From Neocallimastix lanati (nom. inval.) (lineage: Eukaryota; Neocallimastigomycota; Neocallimastigomycetes; Neocallimastigales; Neocallimastigaceae): a stretch of DNA of 64,000 bases. The translations under genes were made by a program, and so were the position numbers. The stretch spans positions 343,848 through 407,847 of the forward strand of contig JACVTC010000150.1 of NCBI GenBank assembly GCA_016946835.1, read 5' to 3'. Of this stretch, positions 33,470 through 44,963 are shown one piece after another (positions within the stretch are counted from its first letter, which is position 1; each line of letters opens with the position of its first letter). The notes beneath the pieces were generated by a model that was not told the origin of the DNA, did no database searches, and worked only from the letters and a program-made list of their open reading frames with translations.

Positions 33470-36010
33470 ATTTTTTGTTTTGTTTTTATATTAATTTTGA
33501 AATTTCAGTAAATTAATTCAAATTTTTTTTTTTTTTTTTTTTTTTTCATATATTTTGTATTTAAATAAAAAATAATAAAATTTTATTAATTAAATTATTT
33601 ATGATTATTTTACATTTAAAATATTGTTCACCTTACTTGACAAACTATTAAAAAATACTTTTCATTGTTTTTGAGATAAAAAAAATAAATAAAAATGAAC
33701 ATATAACGTATACTAATAATAAATAATTTATTAATATTATTTGGATTTTAATTTTTTTTTTTTTTTTTATTTTTGTTAAATTAATTTTGAAATTTCAATA
33801 AATTAATTCAAAGACTTTACAGATTTTAATTTCCATCATTTTTGTATTTAACTAAAAAATATTAAGAATTTATTAATTAAATTATTTATGATTATTTTAC
33901 ATATAACATAGTGTTCACGTTACTTGACAAACTATTAAAATTAACATTTCATTTTTTTTTTTTAAAAAAAAAAAAGAATATAAATCATAATAAAATAGTA
34001 ATAAATAAAATATATGGTTATTATTTGGATTTTTCAATAGTTTTATTTTTTTTGTGTTAAATTGATTTTGAAATTTCAATAAATTAATTCAAAAATTTTA
34101 CATAATTTTTTTCCATCATATTTGTATTTAACTAAAATATACTAAAAATTTATTAATTAAATTATTTATGATCATTTCACATATAACAGTGTTCACGTTA
34201 CTTGACAAACTATTAAAAAATACATTCCATTTTTTTGAGATAAACAATAAAGAAAAATAAATATAAAACATATAAAAAAATAATAAATAAAATATTTGGT
34301 TAATATCTGGATTTAGAATAGTTTTATTTTATTTTTGTTAAATTAATTTTAAAATTTCAAAAAATTTATTCAAAGATTATACAGATTTTAATTTCCATCA
34401 TTTTTATATTTAACTAAAAAATACTAAGAATTTATTAATTAAATTATTTATGATTATTTTACATATAACATAGTGTTCACGTTACTTGATAAACTATTAA
34501 AAAATACATTCCATTTTTTTTGAGATAAAAAAATAAAGAAAAATAAATATTAAACATAATAATAAATAATAAATAAAATATATTGTTATTATTTGGATTT
34601 TTCGATAGTTTTATTTTATTTTTGTTAAATTAATTTTGGAATTTCAATAAATTAATTCAAAATTTTACAAGATTTAATTTCCATCATTTTTATATTTAAC
34701 GAAAAAATTATAAGAATTCATTAATTATATTATTTATGATTATTTTACATATAACATAGTGTTCACGTTACTTTACAAACTATTAAAATTAACATTTCAT
34801 TTTTTTTTAAAAAAAAAAAAAAAAAGAATATAAATCGTAATAAAATAGTAATAAATAAAATATATGGTTATTATTTGGATTTTTCAATAGTTTTATTTTT
34901 TTTGTGTTAAATTGATTTTGGAATTTCAATAAATTAATTCAAAGATTTTACAAGTTTTGATTTCCATCTTTTTTATATTTCACTAAAAAATTATAAGAAT
35001 TTATTAATTAAATTATTTATGATTATTTCACATAAAACATAGTGTTCACGTTACTTGATAAATATTAAAAAATACATTTCATATTTTTGAGATAAAAAAA
35101 TAAAGAAAAATGAATATAAAACATATGAAAAAAATAATAAATAAAATATTTGGTTAATATCTGGATTTAGAATAGTTTTATTTTATTTTTGTTAAATTAA
35201 TTATGAAATTTCAATAAATTTATTCAAAGACTTTACAGATTTTGATTTCCATCATTTTTATTTAACTAAAAAATTATAAGAACTTATTAATTAAATTATT
35301 TATGATAAATTTACATATAACATATCACGTTACTTGACAAACTATTAAAAAATACATTTCATTTTTTTTTTAAAAAAAAAAAAAAGAATATAAATCATAA
35401 TAAAATAGTAATAAATAAAATATATGGTTATTATTTGGATTTTTCAATAGTTTTATTTTTTTTGTGTTAAATTAATTTTGGAATTTCAATAAATTAATTC
35501 AAAGATTTTACAAGTTTTGATTTCCATCATTTTTATATTTCACTAAAAAATTATAAGAATTTATTAATTAAATTATTTATGATTATTTTACATATAACAT
35601 AGTGTTCACGTTATTTGACAAACTATTAAAAAATACATTCTATTTTTTTTGAGATAAACAATAAAGAAAAATAAATATAAAACATATAAAAAAATAATAA
35701 ATAAAATATTTGGTTAATATCTGGATTTAGAATAGTTTTATTTTGTTTTTGTTAAAATTAATTTCGGAATTTCAATAAATTAATTCAAAATTTTACAAGA
35801 TTTAATTTCCATCATTTTTATATTTAACGAAAAAATTATAAGAATTCATTAATTATATTATTTATGATTATTTTACATATAACATATCACGTTACTTGAC
35901 AAATTATTAAATAATACATTTCATTGTTTTTAAGATAAAAAAATAAAGAAAAATGAATATATAACATAATAAATAAATAATAAATAAAATATATGGTTAT
36001 TATTTAAAGC
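33470..36010. repeat. ~283-bp tandem repeat, nine copies, with alternating variants
   Basis: A GTTCACGTTACTTGACAAAC-type motif recurs at 33626, 33913, 34191, 34475, 34761, 35044, 35323, 35604 and 35885, with spacings of 278-287 bp. Two variants of the neighbouring segment alternate over most of the array: TTATTTGGATTTTTCAATAG (about 34024, 34592, 34868, 35429) and TAATATCTGGATTTAGAATAG (about 34304, 35154, 35714). This suggests an AB dimer of about 565 bp. It fills the gap between two convergent genes. The flanks 32968-33469 and 36011-36558 show only A/T-rich sequence with T homopolymers. Confidence 0.9.
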
Positions 36011-36558
36011 AAAATATATATATTATTTTTATTTATATAAAAAAAATTTAAATAATAATATAAAGTATGAATTAATAAAAAAATGTAAAAATTTATATAA
36101 CAATAAATAAAATATATATATATATTTTTATCAAAAATTTTAAATATAAATTTAAAAATAAAACATTAAATTAACACGAATATTTAAATTTAAACATGAA
36201 CATGATCATTATTATTAAATTTTTTTATTTACATTAAATTTTTTTTATATAACAATAAAATTTAATTACATTAACACAATTTTTTTTAATATTAGATAAT
36301 TATATTTATTATATAAAATAAAATTAGTTTTATATAAAATATATTAATTTTACATATTATAAAAAAAATATTAGAATTTAAAAAATATAAAAAATATATA
36401 AAAATTTAAGTATATTAATTAAGAAATTAAAAAATATATAAATAATAAAATAATAATCTTATTATTATTTTATCATGAAATAAAAATTATTATATGTGAA
36501 TTTGTCTTTTTTTTTTTTTTTTTTTTTTTTTTATTTTTAATGTTTATTTTAATTAATT

Positions 36559-37554
36559 CTAATTAATTATAATTTTTTTTTGTAAATAGAGTAAAAAAAA
36601 TTTATTATTATTTTTAAATTCTTCAATTTCTTCGTTTTTTTTATTTAAAAGAATTCTTTTATATAATTTTCTTTTTCTATTTAAAATTTGTTCAAATTTA
36701 TTTCTAATCTGGATATCTTTATTTACATCATCATAATTTCCATTTTTGTAATTTGGGATTTCAATATTATTTTCAATAATTTCATGTAAGAAATGTAATT
36801 CAATATCATTTTCTGAATTTTTATTTAAATATTTAAATTGATGATCGAAAAATTTTATTCCATTAAATTTTTCTTTTGATTTTTCATATTTAAGTAATAT
36901 AGTTATTTCTCTAAATTTATTTTGTTTAAATAATTTGATATACCACATAAATGGTATATTAATTTCCTGCATGATGATTTTTTCTTTTTCTTTTTCTTTT
37001 TCAAATCTTCTTTTTTTTTTTTCCATATTATTATTTTTATTATAATTATTTTTTATTTCTTCGTTGAATAAAGTGATTTGTTCAAATGTTAATATAATTA
37101 AATTGAACTCTTTTTGAAAAAAAATTTCAAAATCATGACGACTAAATTTATATTTATTTTTAACTAAAATTGAAATATTTTCTTCATTAAAATATTCATT
37201 ATTAATTAAGTATTTTAATAAACTCATATTATTATATTTTCTATTAATATTAGCTCCTTTATTTGTTAGGAACTCAATTAATTCATATTTTTTATAAATA
37301 AATGAATATAATAGTGGAGAAATAAATCTATTATTTAAAAAATAACAATAATCTAACTGATTAATATTATACCATTTATATATATTTTTAATAAAAGAAT
37401 CTTCACATCCATTTTTAATTGCAAAACATATTATATCAAAGTTTTTATTTAGTATTTCATTTAAGGGAATAATAAAATTACTTAAAATCTCTTCTAAATT
37501 AATATAATCTTTTTTTTCAATATATCGTTTGATTATATTAATATTGTTATCCAT
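36559..37554 (-). CDS. Ankyrin-like repeat protein, paralogue 2
   Basis: This is a 331-residue frame. The first ATG is at 37554; the open frame extends four codons further without an ATG. Residues 79-116 (SPLLYSFIYKKYELIEFLTNKGANIN) match the ankyrin block of the gene at 31819, and INIPFMWYIKLF lies at the equivalent downstream position. A highly charged Lys/Glu run (~177-195) is unique to this copy. No signal peptide or membrane segment is present. It is convergent with its paralogue, consistent with an inverted duplication followed by strong divergence. Its molecular role is unknown beyond likely protein binding. Confidence 0.75.
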   Translation of the reverse strand: MDNNINIIKRYIEKKDYINLEEILSNFIIPLNEILNKNFDIICFAIKNGCEDSFIKNIYKWYNINQLDYCYFLNNRFISPLLYSFIYKKYELIEFLTNKGANINRKYNNMSLLKYLINNEYFNEENISILVKNKYKFSRHDFEIFFQKEFNLIILTFEQITLFNEEIKNNYNKNNNMEKKKRRFEKEKEKEKIIMQEINIPFMWYIKLFKQNKFREITILLKYEKSKEKFNGIKFFDHQFKYLNKNSENDIELHFLHEIIENNIEIPNYKNGNYDDVNKDIQIRNKFEQILNRKRKLYKRILLNKKNEEIEEFKNNNKFFLLYLQKKIIIN

Positions 37555-39317
37555 TTTATTGATCAATTAAAAGTTTAAAGTATATAATTATTGATTAAAA
37601 AATAATTTTTTTCTTTTTTATAATTAATAAAAATAATTTTGATTTCGTAAATATATAAGTGTAAAAAAATTTTAGAAATATTAATAAAGTATATTTATTT
37701 CAATATTTAAAAATTTTAATAATTTAAAAATAAATTTAATTAATAGTTAAATTCGTTAATATACTATTTAAAGTTTTTAATTTCTTTTTATTAAGTATAT
37801 ATATTATTAAATTAATAAAAGAATTCTTAATAAATTAAAGTAATATAAAAAAATTAATTATAATTATATATTATTATTTATAATGTAAATTATATAAAAA
37901 TGAAAAAATATATTTTATATATAGATTAAAATTTAATATAATATTTATATCCTCTACTTAGTTATTACTAAAATATATATATAAAATCATAATTAAAATA
38001 TTTATTCTTAAATTAAAATAATAATTTTTAATGAAATTAATATTATTATTATCATTTATAATTAGTATTATTAGCATAATATTAATTATGATCTTTATTT
38101 TATTAATTATTTATAAAAAAAAAAAGCAAATAAAAATGCTTATATATTTTTTATATTATATTATGTTAATTATAAAATATTTTTTTAACTTTTAGTTTTA
38201 ATTTAGTATAAATTTCTTCTTAAAAAAAAAGAAGAAAACAAATCAATAAAAAATTAATAACTAATAAAAAAACGAAAAATGATTAAAAATAAAAATAAAT
38301 AAAATTAAAAAAAACAATATATATTAAAAATCATTAGCATACAAACAATTTTTTAATATATAATTTTTATTTGAAATATAAGTACTTATATTCAATAATA
38401 ACAAATGATAAAAATATAAACACTTGAAAAATAGATATGAAAAGCAAAGTATAACAATCCTATAAAAAAAGCTAATTTTTAATTATAAAATGAATTGAAG
38501 AAGGTTTATTTGTAAAAAAAAAAAACTAAATATTCCAAAGGCTTACCAATAATATTTTACTTTATGATAATAAATCAAGCAAAATTAAGAATGATTTGAA
38601 TTATTTTTATATCATAATTTCTATTTATTGAATTATTAATTTATCTATTATAAGATTCTAATATTTAGTATATAACTTCAATGAAAATTAATTTTCAAAA
38701 AAGCATTTATCAAAAGATAGTTTAGTACAATATATAAATGATATATAATTTAAACTAATACTATCGAAATGAAATAATAGTTATTAAATATTAAAAGCAT
38801 AAGGAATATTAATACATTTATTAGATAATAATTCGAAGTCCCAAATACATTTCTCTCTATTACATTTATTTAACAAAATGAAATCATATATATAAATATA
38901 GGTGATATATTTTATTAAATAACTATTTTTATTGAGAAATACATTAAAGGGATTTCTAAAATTATAATACGATAAAACCCAATTTGCTTTTCATATAGTA
39001 GAAATTTCATAAACACAAGTAGATTTAATATAAAGGATAAAAATTAATGATTTATATATATATAATATTTAAATTATAAATTAAAAATTTAATTTTAATG
39101 AATAAAACATATTTATTATGCAAGTTATAAAATATTTTAAATTTGTATAATAATTAAATATATCAATTAAAAAATTTTTATTATAAAAATAATAAATAAA
39201 ATTTATAAATTTAATTTATTTAATACTAAAATAATTATTAAATAATAAAAAAAAGTAAACTCATTTTATATAAAATTTTGTAAACAATATTAAATTATAT
39301 AAAATACAATTATATTA
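37555..39317. other. A/T-rich intergenic region with a possible gene remnant
   Basis: Most of this 1.8 kb shows no signal. The part at 38440-39000 is less A/T-monotonous than the rest and is treated separately. The copia target duplication TTTAC begins at 39318. Confidence 0.5.
38440..39000 (-). pseudogene. Possible decayed ankyrin-cluster gene remnant
   Basis: The minus strand reads, with stops, through pieces such as NPFNVFLNKNSYLIKYI and KCINIPYAFNI. The second piece resembles the INIPFMWYI and IEIPMELYL blocks of the two ankyrin-like genes nearby. No continuous frame remains. This rests on short similarity in a biased-composition background. Confidence 0.3.
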
Positions 39318-39322
39318 TTTAC

Positions 39323-39555
39323 TATTAAATATGTTTTATTAATTAATATAAATTTATTATTTATAGAATATAAATAAATGGTTAACAAAGATTTAAAGTA
39401 CAGAGAAAATTACATGTATTTATATTTAATTGTGGCTTGTTCTAGATACATATTAATTTATATTTAATTTATAATTACAATGTATTTAATATAATTTAAT
39501 TTAATATTTTATTAAACCTAAGCTAGAATATAACTTTATATTAATAAAGTTAACA
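39323..39555 (-). repeat. 3' LTR of the copia element
   Basis: On the coding strand it begins TGTTAACTTTATTAATATAA and ends ATTTAATA. The boundaries are set by the flanking TTTAC duplication and by the purine tract and primer site inside. The end is TA rather than the common CA. It is identical to the copy at 44726-44958 over 233 bp. Confidence 0.95.
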
Positions 39556-39565
39556 CTCCCCCTCA
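39556..39565 (-). other. Polypurine tract of the copia element
   Basis: On the minus strand, TGAGGGGGAG directly abuts the LTR start TGTTAAC. It is the only G-run in the vicinity and lies 11 bases after the pol stop. Confidence 0.9.
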
Positions 39566-39576
39566 AATTAAATTTT

Positions 39577-42500
39577 TTATTTTATAAAAATTTTATTTGT
39601 AAAATTAGTTATTTTGTTTCCATTAAGGTTTTTGGTTAATGGATCGGCCAGCATATCATTTGTACTAATATATTTTAGTTGAACATTTTTATTTAATATA
39701 TTTTCATTGTTGAAATGGTAGCTAACACTAATATGTCTAAGCTTTGGATTTAAATGACCTGCTTCAATGCTACTTTTGCTTGCTTCATTATCCGTGTATA
39801 TGTCTATAGTTTCAGTTTCTCCAAATAATTCATAAAGTAGATTTTTAATTTGTAATACTTTCTTAATACATTCTGTAGTACTTAAATATTCAGCTTCGGC
39901 AGTAGACGTTGCGACAGTTGTTTGTTTTTTAGAATACCATGAAATAGGATTTGTACCCATTAAGATAATGTGTCCTGAAGTAGATTTTCTATCATTTGGA
40001 TCACCGGCAAAATCTGAATCTGTATGTGCATTTATTTTACCTTTACCGTCATATCTTATTTTATAATGTTTTGTTCCATTTAAGTATTTTAATATTTTAA
40101 TAGCTTTTTTCCAATCGGCTTGAGTTGGATTTTCTGATTTTCTAGCGGCAAAGTTAACAGCAAATGCAATGTCTGGACGTGTGCATCTTGCAAGATAAAT
40201 TAAGGATCCGATAATACTTTTGAATTTTATTTTGTCAACAGGTTCATTATCTTCATTATTTTCATTTACTGAACATGGTGATTTTATTTTCTTTTTATTA
40301 TTTATACTATATTTATTTAATAGATTATCAATGAATGCTTCTTGTGAGATATAAATATCATTATTTTCTCTTTCTATTTTGATTCCTAATATGAAGTCAG
40401 CAAATTCACATTTTGATACCTTAAAGTTATCTTTAATTCTTGAAACAATTCTAACAATTTCGAAATTTTCACCTATAATTAGCATATCATCAACATAAAG
40501 TCCTATAATACAAGTTAGTTCTTCCTTCTGCTTTTTAAAGAAAACACATGGATCAGTGGTGGATTGATGAAATTTGTTTTCGGTTAAAAATTTTGTAATG
40601 GTTTTATTCCACTGGCGGCCTGATTGTTTAAGGCCGTACAATGCCTTATTTAGAATCCAATAGCCTTTACCGTAGTTTTCATCGCCGTAAGGAATTTCGG
40701 TGTAAATTTCTTTGTCTAAGGCGGCGTTTAGATAGGCAGATTTAAAATCTAATTGATAAACAGTCCATTGAAATTGAGCAGCAAAAGCGAGAAGTAATTT
40801 TATACAATCAACGTTTAATGTCGGACTATATGTAAGTTCATAATCGATACCGTATCTTTGAGCAAAACCTCTTGCAACAAGTCTGGCCTTTCTTTTAATA
40901 ATTTTATTATTTGCATCCTTTTTAATTGCAAAAACCCATCTTGTAGAAATTGGTTGTTTTCCTCTTGGTAATTTTTTAACAAAAGTCATTGTATTATTAT
41001 CATATAAATTTTTGAGTTCTTCTTGGATAGCAATATCCCATTCATCGGCATGATCACAATTGAGAGCTTTTTGATAGGTTTTCGGAACTTCTTCATTTTC
41101 AGTTTCAATAGTATTAATTAAATTATCATTGTTGTAATTAAAATTGTTAGGATTATTATTATAAGAAATAATATTATTATGATTATTATCATTATTGTAA
41201 ATATCAATATTATTATTATTAATATTAGGTTTGAAATGTTTAATAATATTATTATTGGTAAATTTGGATTTCCTTTTATTATTTCTATAAATATTTATGT
41301 TATTATTATTTGAATTATTATTAATAAAATTATTAATATTATTATTATTTTTATCTTCTTCTGATAAAAAATTTTTATTAATAAAATTTTGATCATTTTT
41401 TGAATTAAAATTTTCATTAATTAAAAATTTTTTATTATTAGAATTTTGTATATAATTTGGATTAGAAAAATTTTTGGTGTTGGAAAAATTTTCATTGGTT
41501 ATTGAATTGGTATTTGTATTTTGATTAAAATTTTCTAAATTTTGATTAAATTCAGAATTTATTGTATCAGAAAAATTTTTACCATTGTATTGAATTTTTG
41601 AGCCAATAAGATTATTGTTATTAGAATTAATAAAATTATTTGAAAAATTTTTATCGTATATTAAATTATTATTATTATTATTATTAAAATTATTATTGAA
41701 ATTATTATTATTTAAATTTTGTTCAATTTTTGACAAATTTTTATTAATTAAAAAATTTTCATTATTTTGATATGAAAAATTATTATTATTATTTTGATCT
41801 GAAATATTATAATTATCAATATTTAAATTATTGTTAAAGTTATTATTATTAACATTATAATCATCAGGAGAATTATTATTATAATTATTATTATGAATAT
41901 CATTATTAGGAATATTATTATGAATATTAATATTATTAGGTGGATTATCAGGAATATTAATGATATTATTATTGTCAGGAATAAAATAATTATCGTCATT
42001 ATTGTCATAATTGTTGTTGATATTATTATTATTATGTATATTATTATTTGTATAATTGCTTAATAAATTGTTGATAAAAGATAAATCTAAGCATAAATTT
42101 AATTTATTATTATTGTCTTTAACATAAGGCGAAATTCTTTTTGTGATATCTTTAGTAATGCAGGCAGGGGTGTCTTCTTGAAATAATACTTCTCTTACTT
42201 GATGTAGAGAAAAATTATTATAGTCCATTATTAAATAAGAATTAGAATCATTACTGAAACCTAAGAAAAAACCCTTTTTGGCGTTAGGATCTAATTTTCC
42301 TTTCTTGGGAGAGAAATCCTTATAATAAGCGATGCATCCAAAAACTTTAATATGATTAACATGAATGGGAGTACCATAAAATACTTCATTGGGAATTTGA
42401 TTATTTATTCCTGAATGAGGAGTAAGATTATAAAGATATTTTGAATAACGTATAGCAAAATCCCAAAATTTAATGTTGAGTTTACTCCAGCTTAATAAAC

Positions 42501-44700
42501 ATTTTAGGGAATAAAGAATGGTTTGATTAAATCGTTCAGCAATTCCATTATTTTGAGGATTTCTTGGAGGAGAATAGAGTTTTCTAATACCATTCTTTTT
42601 ACAGAATTTGTTGACTCTTCTACTACAATATTCTTTGCCTTGGTCCGATTTGAAATTAGTAATTTTATAATTTGGAAAAAGATTATTTAAATATTTGAAA
42701 AAATTAATAATAATATCGATGGCATCTGATTTTCTTTTCATAGTAAAAATCCAGGCTTTCCTAGAGAATTCATCAATGAAAGTAATGATGAATTTAAAAC
42801 CAAAAAATGAATCCGGGAAAGGACCAACAATGTCGGAGTGGATAACATCTAATAACTTGGTAGCTTTAGGAGTTACCCTGTTGTGAGGTAACCTTTTCAT
42901 TTTAGCTATTCCACAAGTAATACAATTATTGTCATTGTTATTATGACTTGTGGTATGTTCCTTTATAAATTTTGATAAATCTTTGTGATAGAAGTGACCA
43001 AGTCTTCTATGCCAAAGATTATCATTATCGGTGTTCATAATTAAGTTATTATATTTATTGTTTATTTTGATTCTAAATGTGTTTCTTCCATCAATTGACC
43101 TATAAGTATTAATAATATTATTATCATTATCCGTAATGATAAGATGTGGCTCATTGTTAATAAGTTTAGTAATTGATATTAGTTCAGTGTAGGCAAATTG
43201 TATACCACTAATTAAATTTTTATTTGCGTGCCTAGAATAAAATACTTTACTTAAGGTAATGTCATAACCGTTAATTGAGCCTTTGTATGTACCAAATCCC
43301 TCGAATTCCATTTCAGAATTGTTTGCACATGTTAAATTAATTTTGTATTTTTTAAAGTTAGTTAATAAACTTCGATCATTAGTAATATGAACAATTGCAC
43401 CAGAATCATAGATCCAAGTTGATTCGTTGTTGTCATTAATAGGGCAATTGTTATTGTTATCATAATTATTAATATAATTAGTATTATTAGTGTAATTTAT
43501 ATCATTATTAAGTTCTTTATGTAAATTATTATTTTTACTTTCATAATTATTAAGATTATTATTAAAATTTTTATTTAATTTATTTTTATCATTTTTATAA
43601 TTATTAAGGTTATGAGTAGATTTATTTAAGTTATTAAAAAATTCAACACTATCAAGACTATTGTTAATCATGTGACTTAAATTTTCATAATTTATGTCAT
43701 CATCATAATCAACAGGTAAATTGCTATTTTCAATGTTATTAATATAATTATTACGATTTTTATAATTTTTATTATAATTTTTATTATTATTTTTATAATT
43801 TTTATTATTATTTTTATCATAATTGTTATTAAATTTATTATTATTATAATTATTGTTATTAAATCTGTTATTATAGTCATTATTATTATTATTATTAAAT
43901 TTAGTTTGATTCATGGTTCCGTTTGTTCTCCCGTTGTAATGGCATTCACTTGTTAAATGACCACGTTGGTTACAAATATGGCAGTATTTATTTGGAATTC
44001 TTCGTTGAGAATTATTTTGTCTGTGGCTTTTATACCTATTATTTCTGTTAAATACTAGATCTAAATCCATGGGATCATCGTAGTTATTATAATTGTTACG
44101 ATTATTATGGTTAATTTGTGGCTTGATTATTTTTTGTTCATTCATGCATCTAATAAATATATTTCTTGATTTGATGAGATCATAATACTCTTCTGCTGTT
44201 TTACCAGGTTCAGGCAGGAAAGCAATTTGTAATTCCTTTGGTAGCGCCTTGAACATATATTGGATCTTGTCATTTTCACTCATATCGTAATTGGCGGTTT
44301 TAAGTTTGTTAAAAGTGTTTAACATGTCAGATAAACATTTTAAAACTTCCATATAGTTTCGAGGCTTCATAATTTTCAGTTTCTTTATTAATTTTTCTAC
44401 AATTAGTTCATCTGCTTCTTGGTTAATATCTTCCAGTTTCCTGATCATGTCAAAGGCAGATTCTAAATCCTCAATATCTTGATAAATTGATTCATCCACA
44501 GACTTGATAATAATAGCAACAACCTTTGAGTTGTTTTTATCGATTTCCCCAAAGTTTTCATGGTCTCTATCGGTTTCATTGAAAATATTGGTTGTGGCGT
44601 AATCAGAGAGATCTTTGGCTTTCAAAATGTTAATGAGTAACTTTTTCCACATTTTGAAGTTGGAACCCTTGTAAACGAAACATTCAGCGCTGTCAGACAT
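39577..44700 (-). CDS. Gag-Pol polyprotein of copia element
   Basis: The product is 1707 residues from the ATG at 44700, soon after the primer site. Gag (1-~250) ends in a CCHC knuckle, CHICNQRGHLTSECH. After an Asn-rich linker comes the protease active site WIYDSGAIVHIT (~430). Integrase has HRRLGHFYH...CITCG (~565-600) and the core HSDIVGP, KSDQGKEY and NNGIAERFNQ (~625-720). An ~350-residue, extremely Asn-rich linker (~860-1210) separates it from reverse transcriptase (YVDDML at ~1400). RNase H (HTDSDFAGDP, TAEAEYLS, DNEAS) ends the protein. Gag and Pol are fused in one frame with no frameshift, so Gag excess must be achieved some other way. No stop or indel is visible, so it is likely competent. 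Confidence 0.97.
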   Translation of the reverse strand: MSDSAECFVYKGSNFKMWKKLLINILKAKDLSDYATTNIFNETDRDHENFGEIDKNNSKVVAIIIKSVDESIYQDIEDLESAFDMIRKLEDINQEADELIVEKLIKKLKIMKPRNYMEVLKCLSDMLNTFNKLKTANYDMSENDKIQYMFKALPKELQIAFLPEPGKTAEEYYDLIKSRNIFIRCMNEQKIIKPQINHNNRNNYNNYDDPMDLDLVFNRNNRYKSHRQNNSQRRIPNKYCHICNQRGHLTSECHYNGRTNGTMNQTKFNNNNNNDYNNRFNNNNYNNNKFNNNYDKNNNKNYKNNNKNYNKNYKNRNNYINNIENSNLPVDYDDDINYENLSHMINNSLDSVEFFNNLNKSTHNLNNYKNDKNKLNKNFNNNLNNYESKNNNLHKELNNDINYTNNTNYINNYDNNNNCPINDNNESTWIYDSGAIVHITNDRSLLTNFKKYKINLTCANNSEMEFEGFGTYKGSINGYDITLSKVFYSRHANKNLISGIQFAYTELISITKLINNEPHLIITDNDNNIINTYRSIDGRNTFRIKINNKYNNLIMNTDNDNLWHRRLGHFYHKDLSKFIKEHTTSHNNNDNNCITCGIAKMKRLPHNRVTPKATKLLDVIHSDIVGPFPDSFFGFKFIITFIDEFSRKAWIFTMKRKSDAIDIIINFFKYLNNLFPNYKITNFKSDQGKEYCSRRVNKFCKKNGIRKLYSPPRNPQNNGIAERFNQTILYSLKCLLSWSKLNIKFWDFAIRYSKYLYNLTPHSGINNQIPNEVFYGTPIHVNHIKVFGCIAYYKDFSPKKGKLDPNAKKGFFLGFSNDSNSYLIMDYNNFSLHQVREVLFQEDTPACITKDITKRISPYVKDNNNKLNLCLDLSFINNLLSNYTNNNIHNNNNINNNYDNNDDNYFIPDNNNIINIPDNPPNNINIHNNIPNNDIHNNNYNNNSPDDYNVNNNNFNNNLNIDNYNISDQNNNNNFSYQNNENFLINKNLSKIEQNLNNNNFNNNFNNNNNNNLIYDKNFSNNFINSNNNNLIGSKIQYNGKNFSDTINSEFNQNLENFNQNTNTNSITNENFSNTKNFSNPNYIQNSNNKKFLINENFNSKNDQNFINKNFLSEEDKNNNNINNFINNNSNNNNINIYRNNKRKSKFTNNNIIKHFKPNINNNNIDIYNNDNNHNNIISYNNNPNNFNYNNDNLINTIETENEEVPKTYQKALNCDHADEWDIAIQEELKNLYDNNTMTFVKKLPRGKQPISTRWVFAIKKDANNKIIKRKARLVARGFAQRYGIDYELTYSPTLNVDCIKLLLAFAAQFQWTVYQLDFKSAYLNAALDKEIYTEIPYGDENYGKGYWILNKALYGLKQSGRQWNKTITKFLTENKFHQSTTDPCVFFKKQKEELTCIIGLYVDDMLIIGENFEIVRIVSRIKDNFKVSKCEFADFILGIKIERENNDIYISQEAFIDNLLNKYSINNKKKIKSPCSVNENNEDNEPVDKIKFKSIIGSLIYLARCTRPDIAFAVNFAARKSENPTQADWKKAIKILKYLNGTKHYKIRYDGKGKINAHTDSDFAGDPNDRKSTSGHIILMGTNPISWYSKKQTTVATSTAEAEYLSTTECIKKVLQIKNLLYELFGETETIDIYTDNEASKSSIEAGHLNPKLRHISVSYHFNNENILNKNVQLKYISTNDMLADPLTKNLNGNKITNFTNKIFIK

Positions 44701-44707
44701 TTTCGGT

Positions 44708-44725
44708 TGCTTGAGACTCTTAATC
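44708..44725 (-). other. Copia primer binding site matching the tRNA-Lys(CUU) anticodon arm
   Basis: Directly next to the LTR the plus strand reads TGCTTGAGACTCTTAATC. This is the anticodon stem-loop of a eukaryotic tRNA-Lys(CUU): stem, loop CTCTTAA with anticodon CTT, then TC. The complementary minus strand is the primer site. Drosophila copia and yeast Ty5 are known to use a half-tRNA cut in the anticodon stem-loop; here the same geometry fits tRNA-Lys instead of initiator Met. Confidence 0.75.
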
Positions 44726-44958
44726 TATTAAATATGTTTTATTAATTAATATAAATTTATTATTTATAGAATATAAATAAATGGTTAACAAAGATTTAAA
44801 GTACAGAGAAAATTACATGTATTTATATTTAATTGTGGCTTGTTCTAGATACATATTAATTTATATTTAATTTATAATTACAATGTATTTAATATAATTT
44901 AATTTAATATTTTATTAAACCTAAGCTAGAATATAACTTTATATTAATAAAGTTAACA
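44726..44958 (-). repeat. 5' LTR of the copia element
   Basis: This is a 233-bp copy identical to 39323-39555. It is followed outside by the target duplication TTTAC (44959-44963). On the coding strand it precedes the primer site and the ATG at 44700. Confidence 0.95.
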
Positions 44959-44963
44959 TTTAC

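Larger units (their letters stand above)
39323..44958 (-). mobile_element. Intact Ty1/copia LTR retrotransposon
   Basis: The element is 5.6 kb with 233-bp LTRs of identical sequence and a 5-bp target duplication TTTAC (39318-39322 and 44959-44963). One uninterrupted 1707-codon frame carries gag, protease, integrase, reverse transcriptase and RNase H in that order, which defines the copia group. A purine tract and a tRNA-derived primer site lie where expected. Identical LTRs and an open frame point to a very recent insertion. Confidence 0.97.

Noticed and set aside
42695-42886. Plus-strand frames opposite the copia polyprotein
   Set aside because: These are shadow frames of the minus-strand coding sequence with no family features.
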